Below, piece after piece: positions 34,931 to 42,384 of a stretch of DNA of 64,000 bases. The first letter of the stretch is position 1, and every line of letters starts with the position of its first letter. The stretch is from Lachnospiraceae bacterium (GTDB lineage: Bacteria; Bacillota; Clostridia; Lachnospirales; Lachnospiraceae), in contig JAIKZQ010000008.1 in assembly GCA_024682075.1 (NCBI GenBank), positions 1 through 64,000 on the forward strand, given 5' to 3'. Below the pieces are notes generated by a model. It was not told where the DNA came from. It did not search any database and worked only from the letters and a program-made list of their open reading frames with translations. Made by a program: the position numbers and the translations under genes.

Positions 34931-35971
34931 ATGGCATATATTTTCGGTAATACCAGTGCAGAGTTTAGCGAAGCTGAAAATTATGTTTTTGAATTTTTGA
35001 AAAATTCCCTTCCGGATTATATTACCGTGGCTGTATGTCCGCAGATAACCGATTCGGAAGGCAGGATGCTTGAGATTGATTTCCTGATATTCATTCCCCA
35101 TATGGGAATATATCTGCTTGATATAAAGGGTGCCGTGAGATTCGGGTATTCGAACGGCGAATACTTTTATGAATACAGGAATGGACGCAGACTTGTTGCG
35201 ACCGGTCAAAAACGACATGACAGGATCGTAAATCAGAATTTTGAACTCCTGAAGTTCCTTAAGAAAAAATATAATCTCACTCCTCTTGTTTATGAATTTG
35301 AATGCTTTCCTTTCATAGTCATGGACGGGATGGATGAGAAAGATCTTCCTCCCAGCTTTGATCCGAGACATGTCCTTACCGCCTCTGACTTTAACAGCGC
35401 CATGAGATTTCTTCACAAGCTGATCGGATGCACGATCTATATGCAGGAGCAGCATGGGATCGGTGTTTATGAAGATCTTACCGATAAGGATGTACATGAC
35501 ATCAGTTTCTTCTGGGAGCGCGGCGTGGCGGAACCTTTCAGACCGGGAAGGCCGCCTGTGGTGTTCCTCAGCTATAACAGGAATAACAATGAGATGTCGA
35601 AGATGGTCCAGACCGCTCTTCAGGACAGAGGAATATATGTATGGCGGGCTCCCAAGGATGTTCCGGTTGGAGTTTTCTACCTGGACAATGAGATGGAAGC
35701 GATAGAGCAGTGTGATGTTTTTCTGATCCTTCTTTCCATTCCCGCGCAAAAGAGTGAGGAAGTCAGGAAGGAATTCAAAAAGGCTCTTGAACTTGATAAA
35801 CCGATACTCCCTGTCTGGGTCCAGGATATTAAGGACGATGAGATTGATGAATATTACAGGGAAAACCTGACCAGATACCAGTACAGGATCATGCCTGTCA
35901 TGGACAGCGAAGTGATCGAGGAGATAGTTGATACTGTAGGGAAGATCAAGAGAGATAAGGATAAGGAATAA
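34931..35971 (+). CDS. NERD-TIR fusion protein, candidate defence effector
   Basis: The 346-residue product joins two domains. Residues about 1-120 look like a NERD nuclease-related domain: E48 and D50 in LEIDFLIF, then D64-I-K66 in GIYLLDIKG give the PD-(D/E)XK pattern. Residues about 209-305 are a TIR domain: FLSY at 212-215, a W/R-rich segment, EQCDVFLILLS, and SEEVRKEF with E281 where TIR NADases keep their catalytic Glu, then ILPVWV. There is no signal peptide or membrane helix. TTGGAGGA lies 7 bases before ATG 34931. It is a single gene among housekeeping genes, preceded by a REP-like hairpin. Defence or NAD+ cleavage is inferred from domain content; no partner gene is seen. Confidence 0.8.
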   Translation: MAYIFGNTSAEFSEAENYVFEFLKNSLPDYITVAVCPQITDSEGRMLEIDFLIFIPHMGIYLLDIKGAVRFGYSNGEYFYEYRNGRRLVATGQKRHDRIVNQNFELLKFLKKKYNLTPLVYEFECFPFIVMDGMDEKDLPPSFDPRHVLTASDFNSAMRFLHKLIGCTIYMQEQHGIGVYEDLTDKDVHDISFFWERGVAEPFRPGRPPVVFLSYNRNNNEMSKMVQTALQDRGIYVWRAPKDVPVGVFYLDNEMEAIEQCDVFLILLSIPAQKSEEVRKEFKKALELDKPILPVWVQDIKDDEIDEYYRENLTRYQYRIMPVMDSEVIEEIVDTVGKIKRDKDKE

Positions 35972-35991
35972 GAAATAAAGAATAAGAATTT

Positions 35992-36027
35992 AAGAAAGCA
36001 GAGGTTTCAAACCCCTGCTTTCTTTTT
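35992..36027. terminator. Bidirectional terminator between convergent NERD-TIR and GGDEF-EAL genes
   Basis: AAGAAAGCAGAGGTTT (from 35992) pairs with AAACCCCTGCTTTCTT (from 36010) with one mismatch; T runs follow on the plus strand (36021-36027) and a weaker T-rich stretch on the minus strand. Confidence 0.88.
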
Positions 36028-36029
36028 GT

Positions 36030-37763
36030 TTATCCTTTAACGAGCTTACCCGCATCTTCGGGAAGAAGGGGCTTGCCCCATATGTATCCCTGAATCAGGT
36101 CGCATCCGATCTCACGAAGGGTATCTACCTGTTCTTCTTCTTCAACACCTTCCGAAATGACATCGAATCCCATTGTGTGTCCGAGGGATATTATTCCGGC
36201 AACATACTGCTTGGACTTATCTCCGGTATTAAGCTTGTCTATGAAAGACTTGTCTATCTTCAGCAGATTGGCAGGGAATTCATTGAGATAACTTAACGAT
36301 GAATAACCTGTTCCGAAATCATCAATTGCTATCATGATTCCCATGTCATGAATAGTGTTGATACGGCTCATTGCCTTGTTGATCGACTCGATCATGACGG
36401 ATTCTGTGATCTCAATCTCCAGCTGTGCCGGCGGGATGCCGCTGCTCATGAGAAGATTGTCAATCTCGGTCAGAAAGTCGTTTTTCATCAGATGTCTTAC
36501 CGATACATTGATGCTGAGTGAAATATTTGAACCGGTCTGCTTTATCAGATCACCTATGAACTTGCCGGCCTTTTTATATACTATGCCGTCAACCTTGTCT
36601 ATAAGTCCTACTTTTTCCGCAACAGGGATGAATTCTCCGGGACTTATTATTTTCCCTTTCTCATCCTTCATCCTTGCAAGAGCCTCGAAACCGCGAAGCT
36701 TGTGAGAAAGGTCAAATTGCGGCTGGAGCATGAAGAAGATCGTGTCGTTTTCAATCGCAGCCCGTATTTTGGATTCGGTCTCAAGAGTCTTTTCCGTACT
36801 AAGCAGATCACCGGTGAATCTGAGGAAATGGTTGCTGCTGTTGACTCTCTTGACTTCGTTCATGGCAGTGTTAGAGTGAGAGACAATAGCATCAACGGTG
36901 TTTCCGTCATCAGGGAAGATAGTGTATCCGAATGCTGCAGAGATGAAGAAATCACATTCATAGACGTTCAGCTTTTGGCTTATGGCGGCATCGTATTTCT
37001 CCAGTGTTGCCTTGAGCTGATCCTCCGATGAGAAATTCCGTATCATAAGTGAGAACTCGTCACCGCTAGTCCTTCCGACAAAATCAAGAGTGCCGCTTGT
37101 TCCCTCATCCGCGATCTGCTTGAGTCTTGATGCGATCTCAATGAGAACAATGTTACCTGCCTCAAAGCCCATTGTGTCGTTTATGTCTTTGAATCCGTTA
37201 AGATCAATGCATACATTTGCGAACCGTTCATTCTTTTTGATGAGAGCACGGATGAGTTCATCACATGCAAAACCGTTCGGAATACCTGTCATGATATCAG
37301 TGACAGCCATGTCCCTGACCTTGTTCTGATAGCTCGAGATCTTCTTGTTGTTCTTGTAGATCAGTATGATCGTTATGATGGCAAATAGATTTGCAAAGAG
37401 TCCGGGAAGAGAAGAAAGATTGCCTCTGAATATGACCCCCATCAGGATCATGGGTATCTGTACAAGCAGAACAACGAGCGCACAGAGGAATCCTTTCTTA
37501 TCATAATAAACAGCCAGAAGGATCACACAGATGTTCGCAACGGCGGAGAAGACACCGGCAAAAGAGTATACGGGAAGCGAATGACCGAAGATCGTGATTT
37601 CGCTCAACGCATTTGCAGAGGTGCTGACTATGAACGTGGTTACGAAATACAGGACCAAAAGGCATACAAAGCCGTGATTCGGACTGCTCTTTGAGTCGTA
37701 GAGCCTGTCTAGTGTCCTGCTTATTATTTTTTTGTCATTGTCGTTATCTTTATTCATATGCAT
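36030..37763 (-). CDS. Membrane GGDEF-EAL protein (cyclic-di-GMP turnover)
   Basis: The 577-residue protein has about four membrane helices (31-137), a GGDEF domain (about 150-315) and an EAL domain (about 325-575). The GGDEF loop reads SGDEF (233-237), a variant that can still be active, and the upstream inhibitory RxxD site is lost (GTLD). The EAL domain keeps E360-A-L, the DDFGTGYSS metal motif and ISEGVE, so c-di-GMP phosphodiesterase activity is likely. The net role is probably degradation, with the GGDEF part as GTP sensor or weak cyclase (inference). The start is ATG 37763, or ATG 37757; neither has a clear SD. It stands alone, convergent with the NERD-TIR gene. Confidence 0.93.
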   Translation of the reverse strand: MHMNKDNDNDKKIISRTLDRLYDSKSSPNHGFVCLLVLYFVTTFIVSTSANALSEITIFGHSLPVYSFAGVFSAVANICVILLAVYYDKKGFLCALVVLLVQIPMILMGVIFRGNLSSLPGLFANLFAIITIILIYKNNKKISSYQNKVRDMAVTDIMTGIPNGFACDELIRALIKKNERFANVCIDLNGFKDINDTMGFEAGNIVLIEIASRLKQIADEGTSGTLDFVGRTSGDEFSLMIRNFSSEDQLKATLEKYDAAISQKLNVYECDFFISAAFGYTIFPDDGNTVDAIVSHSNTAMNEVKRVNSSNHFLRFTGDLLSTEKTLETESKIRAAIENDTIFFMLQPQFDLSHKLRGFEALARMKDEKGKIISPGEFIPVAEKVGLIDKVDGIVYKKAGKFIGDLIKQTGSNISLSINVSVRHLMKNDFLTEIDNLLMSSGIPPAQLEIEITESVMIESINKAMSRINTIHDMGIMIAIDDFGTGYSSLSYLNEFPANLLKIDKSFIDKLNTGDKSKQYVAGIISLGHTMGFDVISEGVEEEEQVDTLREIGCDLIQGYIWGKPLLPEDAGKLVKG

Positions 37764-37880
37764 AAATGTTCGGAAAACGTTTTATATAATAACTAATTTT
37801 ATAGTATCTTTTCGAAAAAATCCATTTAGTTTAATATTTATCAATCTTTTAGGAAGCACGCGTTTATACAACGGATATAA

Positions 37881-37909
37881 TTGACAGTTTCAAGGCTCTG
37901 TTTTATAGT
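37881..37909 (+). promoter_or_regulatory. Sigma-A promoter of the proB operon
   Basis: TTGACA (37881-37886), a 17-base spacer and TATAGT (37904-37909) give a near-consensus promoter. The leader to the proB ATG is about 65 bases; no riboswitch is recognised in it. Confidence 0.78.
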
Positions 37910-37980
37910 TAAACGGTGTATTTTTATAGGGTTTATGCGTGTTTTCACACACAAAAACAGATGAAAAGCAGGTACCGTTA

Positions 37981-38847
37981 ATGAGTGAACTCAGAGAAGG
38001 ATTTAAGAATAAAAAACGCATTGTGGTGAAGATCGGTTCATCGTCGATCAATCATCCCGAGAGCGGAGGAATGGATTTTTCCAGAATAGAGCTTTTGGTA
38101 AGACAGCTTTGTGACATTCACAATTCCGGCAAGGATGTTGTACTCGTGTCATCGGGCGCGATCGCTGCAGGAAAGCATGCCATCGGTTACGGAAGAGACA
38201 GATCCATATCACACGAACTCACGCTTCCGCAGAAGCAGGCTTGTGCCGCAATCGGTCAGGGCAGGCTGATGAACATTTACGAGAAGTTCTTTACCGAATA
38301 CAATCAGCTTCCCGCACAGGTACTCATGACCAAGGATACCATCTTAAACGATGTTAACAGGCAGAACGCCACCAATACGTTCATGGCTCTTCTTGACATG
38401 GGAGTCATCCCCATCGTAAACGAAAACGACACCATCGCAACTCACGAGATAGAAATAGGAGATAACGACACGTTATCTGCAATGGTCGCATCCATGACAG
38501 GTGCCGACCTGCTCATTCTTCTTTCCGACATCGAAGGCCTGTATACCGACGATCCCAATAAGAATCCCGATGCAAGGTTCATAGGAGAGGTTCCCGCCAT
38601 CACGGACGAATATCTTGAAATGGGCAAGGGCAGTACCGGAACGGGAATGGGTACCGGCGGCATGAGCACCAAGCTGAATGCGGCGCTTCTTGCAACCAAG
38701 TCCGGAGCCGACATGGTCATTTGCTCCAGCAAGGATCTGACCATACTCAGCCGCATAATTGCCGGGGAGGAAGTCGGAACGGCCTTTGCGGCCAATAAGG
38801 AAGAGGGATTTGACCTTCCCGGATTCGTTGCACAGATACTGAAATAA
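37981..38847 (+). CDS. proB: Glutamate 5-kinase (short form, no PUA domain)
   Basis: The first enzyme of proline synthesis phosphorylates glutamate. The 288 residues cover only the amino-acid kinase domain (RIVVKIGSSSI, VLVSSGAIAAGK, NENDTIATHEIEIGDNDTLSA, GTGMGTGGMSTKLNAA) and lack the C-terminal PUA domain of the E. coli enzyme, a common variation. I start at ATG 37981 with AGCAGGT just upstream; the in-frame GTG at 37939 would add an unlikely leader. The genes for 5-FTHF cyclo-ligase and proA follow closely. Confidence 0.96.
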   Translation: MSELREGFKNKKRIVVKIGSSSINHPESGGMDFSRIELLVRQLCDIHNSGKDVVLVSSGAIAAGKHAIGYGRDRSISHELTLPQKQACAAIGQGRLMNIYEKFFTEYNQLPAQVLMTKDTILNDVNRQNATNTFMALLDMGVIPIVNENDTIATHEIEIGDNDTLSAMVASMTGADLLILLSDIEGLYTDDPNKNPDARFIGEVPAITDEYLEMGKGSTGTGMGTGGMSTKLNAALLATKSGADMVICSSKDLTILSRIIAGEEVGTAFAANKEEGFDLPGFVAQILK

Positions 38848-38861
38848 CATCAGAGGAACAT

Positions 38862-39473
38862 ATGGCAGAAAAGAAATTACCTGAGATAACCAAAAAACAG
38901 ATCAGGACACAGATACTTGAAAAAAGGGATGCTCTCACCGAGTCACAGAAAAAAGCAGCATGTGACATCGTGAAGGAGAAGCTCCTTGCAGAACCTTTTT
39001 TCATCAAGGCAAAAAGAGTGCTCGGATTCATGCCTTTTGGAAGCGAGATAGATATCAAGCCCGTTCTGCAGGCAGCACTTGATGAGGGCAAGGAAGTATT
39101 TGTCCCCAGGATCACTACCAACGGCTTTCATAAGGAAATGGAATTCAGAAAGATTGCGGATGTTGATCCCGTTCACTTTTCATTCAGCAAGTACAAGATA
39201 CTTGAACCGCCTGCCGATAATGAACTGTATGAATATAATGAGGCAGAGGCGATGATGCTTCCCGCAAGGGATTTCATGATAATGCCCGGAGTTGCGTTCG
39301 ACATGTACGGAAAAAGAGTCGGATACGGCGGCGGATATTATGACATGTTCCTGGAAGACAAGCTGACACTCAGGATCCATTCCATCGCGGTCTGCTTTGA
39401 CTGCCAGATGATTGATACCGAGATTCCCGAAGATGAAGGTGATGTAAGGCCGTATAAGATCATTCATGCGTGA
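38862..39473 (+). CDS. 5-formyltetrahydrofolate cyclo-ligase family protein
   Basis: The enzyme converts 5-formyl-THF to methenyl-THF with ATP, rescuing a dead-end folate. The 203-residue protein has the N-terminal basic K-K-Q-I-R...LEKRDAL pattern, FMPFGSEIDIKPVL, and the signature MPGVAFDMYGKRVGYGGGYYD. The overall family length is about 180-200. It lies between proB and proA; the link may be only operon economy, although both proline and folate branches use NADPH and ATP. It starts 14 bases after proB. Confidence 0.93.
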   Translation: MAEKKLPEITKKQIRTQILEKRDALTESQKKAACDIVKEKLLAEPFFIKAKRVLGFMPFGSEIDIKPVLQAALDEGKEVFVPRITTNGFHKEMEFRKIADVDPVHFSFSKYKILEPPADNELYEYNEAEAMMLPARDFMIMPGVAFDMYGKRVGYGGGYYDMFLEDKLTLRIHSIAVCFDCQMIDTEIPEDEGDVRPYKIIHA

Positions 39474-39481
39474 GGTGTATT

Positions 39482-40732
39482 ATGACTGAACTTATAACAT
39501 TATGTGAAAATGCGGTCAGGGCCAAGTATAAGGCAGCCCTGATAGACACGGATAAAAAGAATGATGTTCTTCTCAAATGCGCTAAGGCACTTGAGGAAAA
39601 TGTGTCTTTCATTCTCGAAGCCAATTCCCGTGACCTTGAGACGGCCGTGAAAAACGGAATGAGCGAGTCCAAGCAGGACAGGCTCAGACTTACTGAGGAG
39701 AGGATCTCAGGTGTTGCTGAAGGACTTGTCCAGGTGAGTGAGCTTCCCGACCCTGTAGGTGAGATCCTGGATGAATTCGACCGTCCTAACGGAATGCATA
39801 TCCGCAAGGTAAGAGTTCCTATGGGAGTGATCGGTATCATATATGAATCAAGACCCAACGTCACTGCGGATGCCTTTTCGCTTACTTTTAAGGCAGGAAG
39901 CGCATGCATTCTCAAGGGCGGAAGTGATGCGATCGAAACTAACATTGCGATCGTGAAAGTGCTCAGGGATGTACTTTCGGCAGAAGGTCTTGATCCCGAC
40001 ATTCTTCAGCTTATTGAAAGCACTGACAGGGCTGTCACAACTGAGTTCATGAAAATGAAGCAGTATGTCGATGTGCTCATACCCAGAGGCGGAGCAGGGC
40101 TGATCAGGACTGTTGTTGAGAATTCTCTCATCCCTGTCATTGAAACCGGAACCGGCAACTGCCATGTGTATGTGGATGTGGAAGCGGATCTTGAAATGGC
40201 CGTGAACATCGTATTCAACGCCAAGACCCAGCGCATTTCCGTATGTAATTCAATGGAAAGCTTGGTCGTTCATTCGGCTGTTGCGGACAAATTCCTGCCC
40301 ATGCTTTACAGGAAACTTTCCGAGAAAAATGTTGAGATGCGCTGTGACGACAGATCTCTTGCAGTACTCGGAGATAGCGGCGTTCCTGCCACGGAAGAAG
40401 ATTTCGGAAGAGAGTATCTGGATTACATACTTTCGGTGAAAACCGTCGATTCGGCCAGAGAGGCTATTGAACACATTAATAAGTATTCGACTCATCATTC
40501 CGAAAGCATCATCACCGAAAACAAAGAGACTGCAGCGAAATTCCTCGAAGGTATTGATGCAGCCTGTGTATATCATAATGTTTCGACCAGATTCACTGAC
40601 GGCTTTGAATTCGGATTCGGCGCCGAGATCGGAATCTCTACCCAGAAGCTTCATGCAAGAGGCCCCATGGGACTTAAGGAGATCACCTCTTATAAGTATC
40701 AGATAACGGGTTCCGGCCAGGTCAGGGGATGA
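39482..40732 (+). CDS. proA: Glutamate-5-semialdehyde dehydrogenase
   Basis: ProA reduces glutamyl-5-phosphate to the semialdehyde with NADPH in proline synthesis. It is 416 residues long and has VPMGVIGIIYESRPNVTADAF, the segment PRGGAGLI, and the catalytic Cys in ETGTGNCHVYVD. The ending HARGPMGLKEITSYKY is typical. ATG 39482 has GAGGTG 5 bases upstream; a GTG at 39470 that overlaps the previous stop is less likely. Confidence 0.97.
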   Translation: MTELITLCENAVRAKYKAALIDTDKKNDVLLKCAKALEENVSFILEANSRDLETAVKNGMSESKQDRLRLTEERISGVAEGLVQVSELPDPVGEILDEFDRPNGMHIRKVRVPMGVIGIIYESRPNVTADAFSLTFKAGSACILKGGSDAIETNIAIVKVLRDVLSAEGLDPDILQLIESTDRAVTTEFMKMKQYVDVLIPRGGAGLIRTVVENSLIPVIETGTGNCHVYVDVEADLEMAVNIVFNAKTQRISVCNSMESLVVHSAVADKFLPMLYRKLSEKNVEMRCDDRSLAVLGDSGVPATEEDFGREYLDYILSVKTVDSAREAIEHINKYSTHHSESIITENKETAAKFLEGIDAACVYHNVSTRFTDGFEFGFGAEIGISTQKLHARGPMGLKEITSYKYQITGSGQVRG

Positions 40733-40792
40733 CCGGACTGCGGAGTGTAAATAAGCCGGAGATCCGGCATTAAATAAGCAGGAGTGTTTAAG

Positions 40793-42250
40793 ATGGAGAA
40801 GATAAGAACTAGATACGCGCCTTCACCCACCGGTAAGATGCATGTCGGCAATCTGAGAACTGCATTGTACGAGTTCCTTGTTGCCAAGCATGCCGGCGGA
40901 GATTTCATGCTCAGGATCGAAGATACCGATCAGGAGAGATTTGTTGAAGGCGCTATCGATATAATCAACCGTACCCTTGAAGAGACCGGACTTTATCATG
41001 ACGAGGGCCCGGACAAGGATGGCGGTGTCGGACCTTATGTTCAGTCCGAGCGTGTTAAGACAGGCATCTATATGAAGTATGCCAAGGAACTTATCGAAAA
41101 GGGAGAGGCATATTACTGCTTCTGTGACAAGGAAAGACTTGATTCCCTTAAGACGGCTGTTTCCGAAGACGGCAAGACCATCACGGTATATGACAAGCAT
41201 TGCCTTGGACTTTCAAAAGAAGAGGTAGAGAAGAATCTTGCCGAAGGCAAGCCTTTTGTCATAAGACAGAACATTCCCAATGAAGGAACCACCACTTTCA
41301 GGGATGAACTGTACGGAGATATCACCGTTGAGAATTCGGAACTTGACGACATGATCCTTATCAAGTCTGACGGTTATCCCACCTACAATTTCGCAAATGT
41401 TGTCGATGATCATACGATGAACATCACTCATGTTGTCAGAGGCAATGAGTATATTTCATCATCTCCCAAGTATCAGAGGCTTTATGATGCTTTCGGATGG
41501 AAGAGCCCCGTGTATATCCACCTTCCGCTCATCACGGATGAGAATCATAAGAAACTCTCAAAGAGAAGCGGTCATTCTTCTTTTGAGGACCTTATTGAGC
41601 AGGGCTTCATCTCGGAAGCTGTTGTCAACTATATCGCACTTCTCGGATGGTCACCCGAGGATAACAGGGAGATATTCTCACTTGACGAGCTTATTAAGGA
41701 ATTTGATTATCACAGGATCAGCAAGTCACCTGCCGTGTTTGATATTCAGAAACTTCGCTGGATGAACGGCGAGTACCTGAAGGCAATGGATGATGACAGG
41801 TTCTTTGAGATGGCAAAGCCTTATCTTGAGAAATCCCTTCCGGACGGAAAATTCGATCTTAAGAAGGTCGCTGCAAAAGTCAAGACCAGGATTGAGATTT
41901 TCCCCGACATAGAAGAGCAGGTTGATTTCCTGAGACAGGTGCCCGAGTATTCCACAGAGCTTTATGTAAACAAGAAGAACAAGATTGATGCGGCAGGATC
42001 TCTCGGAGTGCTTGAAGACGTCCTTCCCATACTTGAAGCTCAGGATGATTATTCCAATGATGCACTTTATGCAAAACTTCTTGAATATGCCGAGAGCAAG
42101 GGCTATAAGAACGGCTATGTGATGTGGCCTCTCAGAATTGCACTTTCCGGCAAGCTCATGACACCTGCCGGTGCTACCGAGATCCTTGAACTTCTCGGAA
42201 AAGAAGAATCCGTAAGCAGGATAAAGGCCGCAATCGAAAAGCTAAAGTGA
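40793..42250 (+). CDS. gltX: Glutamyl-tRNA synthetase
   Basis: The class I synthetase charges tRNA-Glu. The 485-residue protein starts [23 protein letters not shown], a HIGH-type motif with Val in second place (HVGN), and has KLSKRSG in the KMSKS position. The C-terminal anticodon domain is present. GCAGGAG is 7 bases before ATG 40793. It has its own strong terminator and may share transcription with proBA. Confidence 0.97.
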   Translation: MEKIRTRYAPSPTGKMHVGNLRTALYEFLVAKHAGGDFMLRIEDTDQERFVEGAIDIINRTLEETGLYHDEGPDKDGGVGPYVQSERVKTGIYMKYAKELIEKGEAYYCFCDKERLDSLKTAVSEDGKTITVYDKHCLGLSKEEVEKNLAEGKPFVIRQNIPNEGTTTFRDELYGDITVENSELDDMILIKSDGYPTYNFANVVDDHTMNITHVVRGNEYISSSPKYQRLYDAFGWKSPVYIHLPLITDENHKKLSKRSGHSSFEDLIEQGFISEAVVNYIALLGWSPEDNREIFSLDELIKEFDYHRISKSPAVFDIQKLRWMNGEYLKAMDDDRFFEMAKPYLEKSLPDGKFDLKKVAAKVKTRIEIFPDIEEQVDFLRQVPEYSTELYVNKKNKIDAAGSLGVLEDVLPILEAQDDYSNDALYAKLLEYAESKGYKNGYVMWPLRIALSGKLMTPAGATEILELLGKEESVSRIKAAIEKLK

Positions 42251-42283
42251 TATCTGCATCCTGATATCCGATCATACAAATAT

Positions 42284-42318
42284 GGCGGGAGATTCCGTGA
42301 GGAGCCTCCCGCCTTTTT
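42284..42318 (+). terminator. Rho-independent terminator of gltX
   Basis: GGCGGGAG (42284-42291) pairs with CTCCCGCC (42306-42313), followed by five T residues. The reverse strand lacks a T run, so it serves the plus strand. Confidence 0.92.
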
Positions 42319-42384
42319 GTATTCATTCGGCACTAAATTCATGCAGTTGTTAAGCCGGCTTTACATCTATCTGAAGCTTTTCCT

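Noticed and set aside
34850..35749. 299-codon open frame on the minus strand opposite the NERD-TIR gene
   Set aside because: It has no ribosome site, an odd composition and no domain, while the plus-strand frame has clear NERD and TIR motifs. It is a shadow frame.
40757..40768. CCGGAGATCCGG palindrome before gltX as an operator
   Set aside because: It is short, has a single copy, and shows no promoter overlap.
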